From Pycnopodia helianthoides (Eukaryota > Echinodermata > Asteroidea > Forcipulatida > Asteriidae): 64,000 bases of DNA. Location: assembly GCA_032158295.1 (NCBI GenBank), contig CM063244.1:20586815-20650814 (forward strand). Reading direction: 5' to 3'. Of the stretch, positions 49,701-53,626 are shown piece after piece. A program made the translations under genes and the position numbers. Each line of letters starts with the position of its first letter. Positions within the stretch are counted from its first letter, which is position 1. The notes beneath the pieces are model-generated. The model searched no databases and was not told the origin of the DNA. It saw only the letters and a list, made by a program, of their open reading frames with translations.

Positions 49701-50185
49701 AACTTTCCCGCCTTACCATCAACAAAATCTGTCAACTTCTTGCTATGCTCGTAATAGTTCCTCTGCTGAAACCCACTGGGGAAACTACAGTAGTTTGTGG
49801 AAGTCTTTGGGCCATCATTTCCATTTGCTGCATGACTGATTTTCCTCATGAGCTGCTGAACAACCGGCTCACTAGCCAGACTCTCCGTGTCTCTCAAGAC
49901 TGTCGATCTCTCAGCTACACTTGAGCTTTGGTGAGATTCGACACCATCCGGAGATCCTGGCCTCTTCTCGCTGCCGTCCGAGAATCTATCTGTATTAGAT
50001 CTCATCTGGAATCCATCATTCAAGCTGTCTGGTAATTCCTTCGTAGCTAACGTTCTCCCGCCGCTTAGATTGTCATCATCGGCCGAGACACCAGGCTGTG
50101 TGGCGGCTTGTTTATTCTCGTCCAAATTGAGACTTGAACTGCCGTCGACCATTAGTCCCTGGGCAAGCCCCTTTTCCTGGGTCAT
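6337..50185 (-). CDS. WDR97/WDR87-like WD40-repeat protein, 37 coding exons (whole gene)
   Basis: The 37 exons join with matching phases into 5514 nt (1837 codons plus TGA at 6337-6339). ATG 50185 has A at -3 and an in-frame TGA three codons upstream. Residues 1-156 are polar and Ser-rich. About 157-840 form a WD40 region, with VWEFK, VKVWSM, GHSRSVTGIVLHPETS, TVRVWSLD, VWDVNRL, VFQFWSLP and VKVWDME, probably two propellers. From about 850 to the end the chain is Ser/Pro/Lys/Glu-rich and probably disordered, with acidic (SGDEDAEAMEEEAD), basic (KKKAKKGDRVRVG) and coiled-coil-like (QKEQRAQSAADRRRLLELRK) stretches. Large WD40 proteins with such tails include the WDR87/WDR97 group, linked to cilia and sperm tails. 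The family name is from architecture and partial recall, so another WDR family is possible. Small in-frame exons may have been missed. Confidence 0.75.
6599..6855 (+). repeat. dispersed repeat, copy 1 (intron 36)
   Basis: About 257 bp sharing many blocks with 9424-9650 (gatgagatttgac, actctgtgcatcac, agaaatacaaaa, ctttacttc). Same orientation. The two copies flank the paralogous exons 35 and 36, but on opposite outer sides. Confidence 0.7.
7599..7709 (-). CDS. WD40 gene exon 36
   Basis: 111 nt, codons 1736-1773, acceptor atggtag|ATTCC, donor GCAAG|gtaagt. Encodes DVYDEAELYHQSQPGSLIVK then RPHSSKSIPSKAR. Same phase (2/2) and same end motif as exon 35, so an exon duplication. Confidence 0.8.
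7888..8385. repeat. minisatellite, about 98-bp unit, five copies
   Basis: The marker gtggatagga(tgctgg) recurs at 7900, 7998, 8096, 8194 and 8283, each followed by aaccaac..aggtgtgga and gacaaggtgcagctcagg blocks. Units differ by a few substitutions. Located in intron 35. Confidence 0.9.
8386..9050. repeat. degenerate GATCA-rich short-period repeat
   Basis: Imperfect 12-bp-like phrases (gatcagatgtgg, gatcaaatgcag and variants) run on from the 98-bp array, which appears to be built from the same phrase. They leave an open frame at 8590-8979 rich in Asp-Gln-Ile, judged non-coding. Confidence 0.75.
9207..9329 (-). CDS. WD40 gene exon 35
   Basis: 123 nt, codons 1695-1736, acceptor ttgaag|GTTCC, donor CCAAG|gtaaag. 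Its end, EPGSTLVKRPQSTKSIPSKP, is a close paralogue of the end of exon 36. Confidence 0.8.
9424..9650 (+). repeat. dispersed repeat, copy 2 (intron 34)
   Basis: Diverged partner of 6599-6855, alignable over most of its length with small indels. Confidence 0.7.
10711..10744 (+). repeat. poly(A) tract followed by GAA repeats
   Basis: An uninterrupted A run of about 34 followed by gagaagaagaagaaag. Possible 3' tail of a retroposed sequence, but no source or target duplication is recognised. Confidence 0.8.
11471..11693 (-). repeat. structured dispersed repeat, copy 1
   Basis: About 223 bp shared with 19791-20016, including the two ends. On the minus strand it can fold three hairpins: at 11507-11524 (7-bp stem, GAAA loop, with a G:U pair), near 11551-11567 (with a G:U pair), and CTACCT/AGGTAG at the low-coordinate end. 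It begins 31 nt past the donor of exon 34. Confidence 0.7.
11724..11880 (-). CDS. WD40 gene exon 34
   Basis: 157 nt, codons 1643-1695, acceptor acacacag|CGT, donor TACAG|gtatga. Encodes SAPIGRVVPSSPPVQPRQAF and QQKEPDLSSERPYR. The acceptor is the one that fits the incoming phase and keeps the frame open. Confidence 0.7.
12877..13031 (-). CDS. WD40 gene exon 33 (coiled coil)
   Basis: 155 nt, codons 1591-1643, acceptor ccccaag|GCATC, donor GAAG|gtagct. Encodes QILKQQKEQRAQSAADRRRL and LELRKRQRRKALLG, a strongly basic helix likely to form a coiled coil. Confidence 0.75.
13515..13895 (-). repeat. tRNA-Leu-like SINE (family 2), nearly full copy
   Basis: The minus-strand head has a tRNA with a long variable arm: an A-box-like ggccgagcgg element (degraded here) and a B box ggttcgagtcc. 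The body includes the ggacctacggctttac block shared with 48765-49160 and 18930-19285. Confidence 0.8.
14163..14243 (-). CDS. WD40 gene exon 32
   Basis: 81 nt, codons 1564-1591, acceptor ttgtag|GACACC, donor GTCAG|gtagta. Encodes TPADFKALYRNDGLHFEDNW, a more ordered-looking segment. Confidence 0.75.
14286..14350 (-). repeat. tRNA-Leu-like SINE (family 2), head fragment
   Basis: Only the outer tRNA-like part remains (acaagatctcaagtccagtg, ggccacgacatg). Confidence 0.65.
14735..14835 (+). repeat. tRNA-derived SINE (family 1), fragment
   Basis: Contains gtagatagctgcggttgg (decayed A box) and gcaggttcaaatcctgctct (B box), with the family's flanking 'acatagggcta' text. Confidence 0.65.
14914..14966 (-). 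CDS. WD40 gene exon 31
   Basis: 53 nt, codons 1547-1564, acceptor ctacag|GTT, donor CCAGG|gtatgt. Encodes VLFDGHDTPIPRYVSCPG. Confidence 0.7.
15519..15650. repeat. short foldback MITE
   Basis: Shares gctacggct, catgtgtcaaagtaaa and tagc-type inner blocks with 35383-35514 and has weak complementary ends. Confidence 0.45.
15689..15756 (-). CDS. WD40 gene exon 30
   Basis: 68 nt, codons 1524-1546, acceptor acttcag|GA, donor GACGAT|gtaagt. Encodes RISFTQRPHTAAANLQVNFE. Confidence 0.7.
15998..16161. repeat. short MITE with terminal inverted repeats
   Basis: Ends tagaccttatgca and tgcataaggtcta are perfect inverted repeats of 13 bp. The inner part has ttcatcatcgg and aagatggcgg. It lies between exons 30 and 29, ending 24 nt from the exon 29 donor. 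Confidence 0.75.
16185..16473 (-). CDS. WD40 gene exon 29
   Basis: 289 nt, codons 1428-1524, acceptor cttcag|GGA, donor GAAG|gtaaga. Pro-rich first half (SPKPIGTVQHRPSKPSISLP), then a charged helix (RETRREEKQRETEVFIPTAL). Confidence 0.8.
17178..17488 (-). CDS. WD40 gene exon 28
   Basis: 311 nt, codons 1324-1427, acceptor ccatag|CTAAC, donor GATCAG|gtaaaa. Disordered, Ser/Pro/Asp/Asn-rich (SPGVETPSHTDHGAESDDNP). Confidence 0.75.
18563..18842 (-). repeat. tRNA-derived SINE (family 1), with an opposite-strand tail piece
   Basis: Minus-strand tRNA-like part with B box (rc of tttgaacctgcaacctcc) and A box (rc of accgagctatttagcc), then the family body to 18782. At 18783-18842 a plus-strand tail of the same family begins (tttgttcaaccccaaatt). 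Confidence 0.75.
18930..19285 (-). repeat. tRNA-Leu-like SINE (family 2)
   Basis: The head at the high-coordinate end carries ggccgagcgg-like A box (rc gaccgctcagccacgacac) and a B box rc of aggactcgaaccc. The body matches 48765-49160. Confidence 0.8.
19791..20016 (-). repeat. structured dispersed repeat, copy 2
   Basis: About 226 bp, the better-preserved copy. The minus-strand hairpin at 19826-19843 is a perfect 7-bp stem capped by GAAA. Further stems occur at 19869-19885, at the low-coordinate end, and at 19919-19937. Lies in intron 27, 127 nt past the exon 27 donor. Confidence 0.7.
20143..20260 (-). CDS. WD40 gene exon 27
   Basis: 118 nt, codons 1285-1324, acceptor acacag|ACC, donor GAAG|gtaaga. 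Encodes THADASDEEATRAVSAETRD and a Ser/Thr tail; no fold recognised. Confidence 0.75.
20313..20703. mobile_element. TTAA-flanked MITE, family M1, copy A
   Basis: 391 bp. Ends TTAAAGGAACATTACAGAAT and its complement before TTAA: perfect inverted repeats over at least 20 bp, flanked by TTAA as in piggyBac-type insertion. No ORF. Copy B is at 23643-24025 in inverted orientation. Confidence 0.85.
20995..21310 (+). repeat. two fragments of the family 1 SINE
   Basis: 20995-21058 carries the B-box end (aatagttcaaatcccactct, tttctttgttcc). 21236-21310 carries the tail (aatttacccagtcagtttcc). The part between is unrelated. Confidence 0.55.
21374..21649 (-). CDS. WD40 gene exon 26
   Basis: 276 nt, codons 1193-1284, phase 0, acceptor taatag|AGA, donor GGGCAG|gtagct. 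Encodes Ser/Pro-rich then Lys-rich sequence (KPAKPGDKETKQKTTGKGGK and ILDDWKKPKAPKS). Confidence 0.8.
21751..22106. mobile_element. TTAA-flanked MITE, family M2, copy A
   Basis: 356 bp from TTAAAGGCCCTGTACACTAT to a complementary end before TTAA. Shares internal text (ttcacagattcacacataac, cataaggtctcttttcact) with 57347-57695. Confidence 0.8.
22416..22634 (-). CDS. WD40 gene exon 25 (Lys-rich)
   Basis: 219 nt, codons 1120-1192, phase 0, acceptor caatag|AAA, donor TCAAAG|gtaaca. Encodes KTPIKKKAKKGDRVRVGDRA, an NLS-like basic block, then Ala/Thr/Ser-rich disordered sequence. Confidence 0.8.
22832..22882 (-). CDS. WD40 gene exon 24
   Basis: 51 nt, codons 1103-1119, phase 0, acceptor actctag|CCC, donor TTGCAG|gtaact. 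Encodes PLMATVAEIKSTQDTLQ. Being in-frame and small it could be skipped. Confidence 0.6.
23643..24025. mobile_element. TTAA-flanked MITE, family M1, copy B
   Basis: 383 bp, near-identical in reverse to 20313-20703 (shared ctcactgagcg, gatcgatcggccatctgg region). TTAA at both ends. Confidence 0.85.
24175..24374 (-). CDS. WD40 gene exon 23
   Basis: 200 nt, codons 1036-1102, acceptor aaacag|TCTTGG, donor TCCCAG|gtaatc. Begins with a charged helix (EAQELQKKESKEIKAGVIRL) and ends PVTIPKPLKLDLTSQ. Confidence 0.8.
24653..24746 (-). CDS. WD40 gene exon 22 (acidic)
   Basis: 94 nt, codons 1005-1036, acceptor tatcag|GAT, donor ATCAC|gtaaga. Encodes DESEAEDDQSGDEDAEAMEE, a highly acidic segment. Confidence 0.8.
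25079..25300 (+). repeat. tRNA-derived SINE (family 1)
   Basis: Body (gtgtgacccctggct, atattgacaaaatagg), decayed A box (atatctcagttgatagagca) and B box (gcaggttcaaatctt), followed by ttcaatttttctttg. An unrelated CpG-bearing piece lies just before it. Confidence 0.7.
25355..25521 (-). CDS. WD40 gene exon 21
   Basis: 167 nt, codons 949-1004, acceptor gctacag|CT, donor TCTGAG|gtatca. Encodes a basic stretch (KKHRRSRSSKLNLTL), then DVPLDFTMPQFGTS and a Pro/Ser run. Two decayed tandem copies lie just 5' of it in the preceding intron. Confidence 0.8.
25658..25836 (-). pseudogene. decayed tandem copy of exon 21 (copy b)
   Basis: Aligns by eye with exon 21 and its flanks (minus-strand text for the FGTS-P block, the ADD-PLDF block and the acceptor). 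An AT-rich insertion at about 25752-25790 and indels break the frame. It lies in intron 20. Confidence 0.65.
26024..26141 (-). pseudogene. decayed tandem copy of exon 21 (copy c)
   Basis: A second copy with the acceptor (ctgcag) and the LADDVPL-coding block still recognisable. In the phase of exon 20 it meets an in-frame TAG after about 11 codons, so it cannot be a productive exon. Confidence 0.65.
26859..27009 (-). CDS. WD40 gene exon 20
   Basis: 151 nt, codons 899-949, acceptor catctag|TCT. Encodes acidic SDEEDSDGDFSMAPTEMYIS and RRLSTIDLLTSGKDVSKEEI. The donor TTCAAG|gtcatt is weak but is the one that keeps phase with exon 21. Confidence 0.7.
28050..28130 (-). CDS. WD40 gene exon 19
   Basis: 81 nt, codons 872-898, phase 0 at both ends, acceptor cttgaag|GTT, donor GACAAG|gtaaat. 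Encodes VPYNLDYNERFRGGRSSPTA followed by Ser-rich residues. Confidence 0.75.
28614..28870. repeat. foldback MITE with gggagcatc ends
   Basis: Left gggagcatcttaaaagtcgg and right ccgactttagagatgctccc are inverted repeats. Inner gaacattct/agaacgttct motifs also pair. A diverged relative lies at 31460-31717. Confidence 0.7.
28992..29274. repeat. foldback MITE with gggcccaatttcatag ends
   Basis: Left gggcccaatttcatagcgct and right agctctatgaaattgggccc are inverted repeats, with further inner arms (gcttaac/gttaagc). Diverged copies: 32304-32522 and shorter pieces near 15310, 33060, 33706 and 43510. Confidence 0.85.
29311..29375 (-). CDS. WD40 gene exon 18
   Basis: 65 nt, codons 850-871, acceptor atgaag|ATCC, donor TATTTG|gtatgt. 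Encodes DPAVRYEGAAANPDPLNMEG. A competing upstream acceptor (cttttag at about 29391) would create a stop in this phase, which supports the choice. Confidence 0.7.
29701..30276. mobile_element. large inverted-repeat element, arms about 180 bp
   Basis: The left arm runs from 29702 (atgcgccgtatttttgaccg) to about 29885 and the right arm from about 30085 to 30276 (cggtcaaaaatacggcgcat). Arms pair nearly throughout, including ttctagaa and acagaacgccgat. The 200-bp centre has no coding ORF. Confidence 0.85.
30426..30461 (-). CDS. WD40 gene exon 17, 36-nt micro-exon with GC donor
   Basis: 36 nt, codons 838-850, encoding AKTQFPEENCET. Acceptor cttcag|CC. The donor is ACAG|gcaagt, a consensus match for the GC-AG intron class. 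Inclusion keeps the phase (1 to 1), as would skipping, so the exon may be alternative. Confidence 0.55.
30751..30905 (-). CDS. WD40 gene exon 16 (last clear blade)
   Basis: 155 nt, codons 786-838, acceptor atgtag|TTC, donor AAGG|gtaagc. Encodes SSDGAVKVWDMEKSLMTEIA, a canonical WD repeat, and YMNHLFCISHLK, where the propeller part ends. Confidence 0.88.
31000..31262 (+). repeat. tRNA-derived SINE (family 1), 3'-truncated
   Basis: A tail-like piece, body (aaggtgatccctctgctgct, gggtgtgatccctggctac) and the A box (ctagatagctcagttggtag), ending abruptly at 31262 before the B box. Confidence 0.8.
31460..31717. repeat. foldback MITE related to 28614-28870
   Basis: Ends ggaagcgcctgaaaagtc and ctttttagatgctcc are inverted. 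The inner part is rich in gaacattct and gaacgttcc motifs. Confidence 0.6.
32044..32231 (-). CDS. WD40 gene exon 15
   Basis: 188 nt, codons 724-786, acceptor cttgcag|GGG, donor TTGCAG|gtagaa. Encodes GSVFLTGHSDGSLMLHQLKP, a WD40 D-G-S turn, then HAAPIVAVDSC of the next blade. Confidence 0.85.
32304..32522. repeat. foldback MITE, relative of 28992-29274
   Basis: Shares gcccaatttcatagc, gcgcgttcaccatg and gttaagcagctctatgaaa with the longer copy. It lies next to exon 15, on its upstream side. Confidence 0.75.
32863..33015 (-). CDS. WD40 gene exon 14
   Basis: 153 nt, codons 673-723, acceptor ctgcag|ATC, donor AGACTA|gtaaga. Encodes IFDMVFDKANSALIAKSHLR and DDVFQFWSLPGLELQHLVDV, a full blade. 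Confidence 0.85.
33561..33635 (-). CDS. WD40 gene exon 13
   Basis: 75 nt, codons 648-672, in phase 0 at both ends, acceptor aacacag|GAT, donor GACTCA|gtaagt. Encodes DGRILFMDPMLFGHRYCELQ. Confidence 0.8.
33752..33984. repeat. nested partial duplication involving exon 12
   Basis: A 62-bp segment at 33752-33813 recurs at 33922-33984. Between them 33818-33924 is an almost exact copy of 34642-34747, which covers the last 48 nt of exon 12, its donor and adjacent intron. The copy has a usable-looking donor (GT at 33876-33875). Confidence 0.85.
34700..34904 (-). CDS. WD40 gene exon 12
   Basis: 205 nt, codons 579-647, acceptor ttgaag|ACAT, donor CTCAAG|gtaagt. Encodes a Gly/Thr-rich loop and the strand pair HVMYWAEEGFVCPLNDNFLV. 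Its 3' 48 nt plus donor are duplicated in the following intron at 33818-33924. Confidence 0.85.
35383..35514. repeat. short foldback MITE with taaggccatgtcc ends
   Basis: Ends taaggccatgtcc and ggacatggcctaa form an inverted repeat with ggtagctatggcta pairing to tagccatagca. Related to 15519-15650. Confidence 0.65.
35915..36034 (-). CDS. WD40 gene exon 11
   Basis: 120 nt, codons 539-579, acceptor tttccag|AACG, donor CCAAG|gtatga. Encodes TDPACRTAVWDVNRLQEKI then a Ser/Pro-rich loop. Confidence 0.85.
36583..36744 (-). CDS. WD40 gene exon 10
   Basis: 162 nt, codons 485-539, acceptor atcacag|TG, donor ATGAG|gtatgc. Encodes SVRLVSMKDQKSLSTVLPPP and YLLISETEIWVYTMR, a propeller blade. Confidence 0.85.
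37650..38026. mobile_element. TTAA-flanked MITE, family M3, copy A
   Basis: 377 bp; ends TTAAGGACACTGGACACC and complement (AGTGTCCAGTGCCTTTAA). Nearly the same sequence is at 53241-53626. No coding capacity. Confidence 0.88.
38278..38747 (-). repeat. two adjacent tRNA-derived SINEs (family 1)
   Basis: Full copy 38278-38595 and a second, shorter copy to 38747. Both carry the same head: B box (rc gggatttgaaccaacgacct) and A box (rc accaactgagctatctagcc). They share the tail text (accacaagggaaactgactt). They end just 54 nt before the exon 9 donor. Confidence 0.85.
38801..39007 (-). CDS. WD40 gene exon 9
   Basis: 207 nt, codons 416-485, acceptor cctcag|GCTT, donor AGCAG|gtatgt. Encodes LVISTDGIEWMGLTGEKYL and LGVWHLNHVVQFYALARCR, the link to a second set of blades. 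Confidence 0.9.
39435..39744. mobile_element. TIR element, family M4, copy A
   Basis: Ends atagacctttccattg and caatagaaaggtctat are inverted repeats. About 310 bp. The reverse-oriented partner is 45509-45807. Confidence 0.8.
39895..40215. repeat. CAAGCTTGC-rich repetitive region
   Basis: Short words caagcttgc, gcaagctt, aagtttgc recur on both strands, with gggtaccctgcaagcttgca/tggtacccagc near the end forming an inverted repeat. Open frames here are by-products of composition. Confidence 0.6.
40324..40489 (-). CDS. WD40 gene exon 8
   Basis: 166 nt, codons 361-416, acceptor tggcag|TCAAAG, donor TATAC|gtaagt. It holds the clearest WD repeat: VKVWSMTGGHVHTFRGHSRS, then SSTDGTVRVWSLD with the GH and WS dipeptides. 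Confidence 0.9.
41139..41218 (-). CDS. WD40 gene exon 7
   Basis: 80 nt, codons 334-361, acceptor ttacag|TGC, donor GATG|gtatgt. Encodes CKYSPQARMLITCSNDNDG, a typical WD40 inner-strand segment. Confidence 0.8.
41560..43025. repeat. 28-bp minisatellite with a large internal duplication
   Basis: Unit gagaaagcagcagaatgagg plus an 8-bp variable end (cttaagat, ctttagat, catacgat, ctttatat) and a variant with actgtgg. Segment 41531-42086 reappears at 42207-42762 with the same unit order and very few changes; 42087-42206 between is non-repetitive. Lies in intron 6. Confidence 0.95.
43138..43275 (-). CDS. WD40 gene exon 6
   Basis: 138 nt, codons 288-334, acceptor attgtag|GAGG, donor AACAA|gtacgtg. 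Encodes HLYCCSDTDILCYNMEGKHL. The next intron carries the 28-bp minisatellite. Confidence 0.85.
44176..44252 (-). CDS. WD40 gene exon 5
   Basis: 77 nt, codons 263-288, acceptor gtatgtag|GTG, donor TTAAA|gtaaga. Opens with VWEFKQVTDQVW, completing the blade begun in exon 4. Confidence 0.8.
44480..44760 (+). repeat. tRNA-derived SINE (family 1), best tRNA-like head
   Basis: At 44639-44702 the tRNA-like part is well kept: ctagatagctcagttggtag (A box) and aggtagcaggttcaac (B box). The body precedes it (gggcgtgatccctggct) and the tail follows (acccagtcagtttcccttgt). A short opposite-strand head fragment is at 44428-44478. Confidence 0.8.
45509..45807. mobile_element. TIR element, family M4, copy B
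   Basis: About 299 bp, inverted with respect to 39435-39744 (shared ggctatctgctttt-type and ttgaattgg-type text). Its right end is about 10 nt from the donor of exon 4. Confidence 0.75.
45820..45939 (-). CDS. WD40 gene exon 4
   Basis: 120 nt, codons 223-262, phase 0 at both ends. Encodes SSVMFLIFNPVKDELITGGV, a blade with the conserved turn before the W of the next exon. The donor lies about 10 nt from the end of a MITE. Confidence 0.85.
46021..46163. repeat. near-perfect palindrome, about 67-bp arms
   Basis: The left arm starts tagaccttttcgcaaaaaca and the right arm ends tgttttgcgaaaaggtcta. The centre is agctagtgatcaaagct. Only a few mismatches occur. Probably a foldback MITE with almost no loop. 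Confidence 0.9.
46170..46870. repeat. unclassified repeat-like stretch
   Basis: Recurring words cacggatc, gatctgat, ggtggatc, catttacac occur at irregular spacing on both strands. It may be an old mobile element; no ORF with a recognisable family. Confidence 0.4.
46989..47098 (-). CDS. WD40 gene exon 3
   Basis: 110 nt, codons 186-222, acceptor actacag|TT, donor AAG|gtaagtg. Encodes YVNKFLRNIIYARKYNVYFC, the pattern 'loop then solvent strand' typical of this WD40 group. Confidence 0.85.
47140..47515. mobile_element. MITE, family M5, copy A
   Basis: Ends acaggattggtaagg and ctaccaatcctttat before TTAA are imperfect inverted repeats. The same text in inverted orientation is at 58905-59225. Confidence 0.7.
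47608..47879. repeat. two direct repeats, about 108 bp each
   Basis: 47608-47715 and 47772-47879 share gggaacgttgg.ggcctgtgg, gacgtttcagaacgttggcg and gttaacaaatccctgcagag. Differences are scattered substitutions. Confidence 0.8.
48765..49160 (-). repeat. tRNA-Leu-like SINE (family 2), full length, at exon 2 donor
   Basis: The minus-strand head GTGTCGTGGCCGAGCGG (A box) and ggttcgagtcc (B box) with a long variable-arm region mark a tRNA-Leu-type origin. The far end is an (aat)n run near 48768. The head begins within the donor of exon 2 (ACTG|gtaa then GTGTCGTGG). Confidence 0.85.
49164..49250 (-). CDS. WD40 gene exon 2
   Basis: 87 nt, codons 157-186, acceptor ttccag|TA and donor ACTG|gtaagt. 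Encodes VTYNPRTRQFIFLDTRGI and then TTWDKDGIEHTG, the first propeller strands. A SINE starts about 3-4 nt past the exon end. Confidence 0.85.
49381..49587 (+). repeat. tRNA-derived SINE (family 1), body only
   Basis: Tail/body text (gtttcccttgtggtttt, aaggtgatccccctgctgcg, gggtgtgatccctgg) ending in aaaaataggga, where the tRNA-like head should follow. Confidence 0.75.
49588..49678 (-). repeat. tRNA-Leu-like SINE (family 2) head joined to family 1 body
   Basis: Carries only the head (rc of gggactcgaacccacactct and cgctcggccacgacacacca). It directly abuts the family 1 body, exactly where that SINE's own tRNA head belongs, in opposite orientation. Confidence 0.75.
49717..50185 (-). CDS. WD40 gene exon 1 (start codon)
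   Basis: 469 nt, codons 1-157 (last split after base 1). Polar, Ser/Asp/Gln-rich leader without a propeller motif until KKLTDFVDG at its end. Donor reads gatg|gtaagg. The start is the first Met after an in-frame TGA at 50194-50192. Confidence 0.85.
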
Positions 50186-53051
50186 TTTGTTTCAGTCTGT
50201 CTGCTTGTCATCACACATTTACTAAGAGTAGGGTACAGAGGAAGATTTGGAGTTCGAGTACGGATGACATGTTGGATATGTTGTGTTTCCACACTGCCCT
50301 CTGCTGTTCTTTTAAAGCCAGTAGAACATGGACGGGTACATTTTGCACAAATGACATTAATGATGAGAAGACACTTGTGAAGAAACTGGCGTAGAACTAA
50401 CTTGATTCTGTTGAAAGTTTGTTTACATGCTCTTGAGGGTCACCTTATTAAGGAAAGTTGTTTACAGCTATTCATCTTGAAGACCAGGATGTACATCTCG
50501 GCCACGGCTGTATTCAAAGAATTGATTTGTCCTCATTTTTGTAGCCAAGACGTTGCAAAATTGGCACGTTTCTTCTTGCTATATGATGAATTCTACATTC
50601 CTACAAGGATAAAGGAAGCAAACTATGGTTTAAGCTAATAACTGGCATTCATTGTCTTTAAAGTAGAGTCATGCTAAAGACCCTGCATACAGAGATATAG
50701 CCTAAACTTGTTCTGAAAGTCCTGTCTGCCCTCAAATCTTTGGAAAGAAATCAATTTATTGATCCAATCCAGCTCAATTCAATGGGGATTAGAGATAATC
50801 TTGTCTTTAAGCTTTCTCCCAAGGCTTCTTCTCACATCGAGGTTTTGTTTTTCACAGACAAGAAATTTGTTACTGTAAATGTACTGCTAAGCTAAACATA
50901 GAAAGTAGAAATCCAAAATAAGTTAAGAACTAATTGTATTGTTATTTTTATTGGGAGTGGGGGTGTCTAAGATCAAGAATGCTTTTCAGTGGATGTTGAA
51001 TTGACTTCTGATCATTTGAAACTTATTTAAACTGAAATGTCATTCAACAACCTACAATCTCCCCTACAACAGTTAAGCAAGAGGATATGTGGCCCCAATG
51101 TACGGGCACCCCAATGAGCACAGTTGTGTAGGAATTGAAAATCAATAATAAAAATTAATTAAGTTACATCGTTGCACTAAACTTAAATACTAAGTGCGGT
51201 TTGAGATACATGTACTTGCAATCTAAAACCAGTGTAACCGAGGCGTTGTACTCCTTTTTTTGAAATTTAGAAAAACACAACCACCAGTCCATTTCCTCCA
51301 CGATTTTCACCGAGCCCTAGGAGTGTAAAGTCATATGAGGACGAGTCCTAAGCCAAGATGAGTTTGGTGAATCAACAAAAGGGCACAATTTCATATCTCT
51401 GTCTACCGCCGAATTCCGCACCTGCGATCACCATTCTTCACAAACAATAGGACAAGCACCAAATTTCTACGCTAGCTGTGTAAAAGCTAGTAGTATTTAG
51501 TAACTTAGAGTATGGAGGCGCACAAGCAAACATTCCCTGCTAACCTGTGATATACGCTTAACGTATCAGCACAAAATTCCATGCTTCCAATTTGTTTCTT
51601 ACTGTATTTTTTTTTTTTTTAGTCACTGTTAGTAGAGCCTTGATGATTGAAAGTGGGCAACCTTGTTGCCGGCAACCTTGATTTAATGTAAGTAAAACAA
51701 ACGAATGCATTATTTAAAGGGTTGAAACTAGGGAAAAATTTATAAAATGCTGTTATGAGTAAAAAGTGGTGGTTGGATTCAGCATCTTTTCGCAAAATAA
51801 TTAGCCATACCGTAACTGGTGAATACCATCTAGATACTAAGTTAATCATAACAATACGTGCCTCATCACATTATGACATTTCGACAAGTCAATGACGAGA
51901 CGATTTTAACTGGGTCATTATTTGATCGCGTCAGAGTTGTGAGATTGTAGAACAATTATATTTGAGAAGAAAGAAAACTTCACATTTACATGATATACAT
52001 ATTATTCCAACTATATAGCAACAAATACTTTTAAATATTGACAGAACTCTGTTGTGCTAGTGTTGATTTGTGTGCTCCTACCTTTTGCATGTGTCTTTTG
52101 CTTGACACTCAATAGTCTGTCACTCCACAGCCCAAACATCACCGGAGTATTCACGGATCGTTGGAATAGAGGCGAAACCCAGACTGTGTTTCCGGGATAC
52201 GGCGTCCGATTGCATAACCTGCAATAGAGGGCCGTGTTCTAATTTGCACGGTGTCGGTGGGCCAAAGTAAAACGAGCGACAGCGGGAAGTGCCTCCCCCC
52301 CAAAAAAAAACACAAAAACTAATGGCCTTAAAAGGGGGAGACTGCTGCAGAGAGGCGACATGATAAGGGATATAAGAAGCTAATATTGTTTTAACTCGCT
52401 CGGGTCAGCTGGGAAGGCCAGCTGGCGATTCCATGTTAGATTTGTCTTTAAACTGGCGCGGCAACATCCCAAGGCTTCCAAGTGTGTCATCCATGGTCGT
52501 TCTTGGTCTCGGTGGAGGGGGGTGGGGGGAGGGGGGGGTAGTTTTTTTTGTGGAAGAGTAATTTCCTTGTTTGGTTTGGTACTCCAGTTATAAAATGACT
52601 CCTGAAAATTACGGAATAGCATAGCAGTACTGCAGGTGGGTGGTGATATGGTGCCTTGATGATACAAGCATAACATTTTGTAAAAGTTTGTAAATGCAAA
52701 AGCACTGTGGCTGGCTGTTCTGTTCCATTGACCACAAGGTTCAAAGTCCATAAAACATGCTTGTACTCTAGTCTCTATACAGGGTTCACGCAAACTAGTC
52801 TCTAAAACAGCCGTCCATGCAAACCCCGCTAACAATCAAATGTCAGGCTTTTGATAGTGGTTTTTTTTAACTTGTGCTAAAGTGTGTGGCTTGTCAGGCA
52901 CACCACAAAACAGTTTTATCACCAAACTTCAACTTAATGAAACAGCTTACGCATTGACACAACACTGACCCCAGCGATACCCGAACACCTAGTGTTTGTT
53001 TTCACAAACACTCAAGGTCTAGTTGTTTACTATATTTTTGCTTAGTTTTTT
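50186..53051. other. intergenic region between divergent genes
   Basis: No convincing coding exon. It presumably holds the WD40 gene's promoter. 52083-52260 is CpG-bearing and ends in a donor-like CAAAAG|gtagga on the minus strand (52082), so it may contain a 5' UTR exon. G-rich runs lie near 52510-52540. Confidence 0.35.
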
Positions 53052-53240
53052 TTAGCTTGAGACCATGGTGTTTTTCTCTTTTAAAAATTTTGATGTTGGT
53101 AGGCCTATGTTTTTATCAATACAGTATTTCTACCGAATGCCTCCATGGAAAGCAGTGCTGGGCGCGGATCGGAGCTTACCCTCATTAAAGATAACGTTAA
53201 AAACAAAATAATAGAGTGCCTTTTGACTGACTAATGTTAG

Positions 53241-53626
53241 TTAAAGACACTGGACACCTTTGGTAATTGTCAAAGACCAGTCTTTTCACTTGGTGTATCT
53301 CAACATATGCACCAAAATAACAAACCTGTGAAAATTTGAACTCAATTGGTCGTCGAAGTTGCGAGATAATAATGCAAGAAAAAACACCCTTGTCACACGA
53401 AGTTTTGTGCTTTCAGATGCTTGATTTCGAGACCTCACGCGTGAGGTCTCAAAATCAATTCAAATATTTTAGTGAGAAATTACTTCCTCAAAAACTACGT
53501 TACTTCAGAGGGAGCCGTTTCTCACAATGTTTTATACTATCAACAGCTCTCCATTGCTCATTACCAAGTAAGTTTTCATGCTAACAATTCTTTTGAGTAA
53601 TTACCAATAGTGTCCAGTGCCTTTAA
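53241..53626. mobile_element. TTAA-flanked MITE, family M3, copy B
   Basis: 386 bp between TTAA at 53241 and TTAA at 53623. Same family as 37650-38026. Absent at the matching site of unit 2, where another element sits. Confidence 0.9.

Noticed and set aside
52380..52835. 151-codon minus-strand frame upstream of the WD40 gene
   Set aside because: No domain, Pro/Lys low complexity from a G-rich run, and an overlapping alternative frame of similar length.
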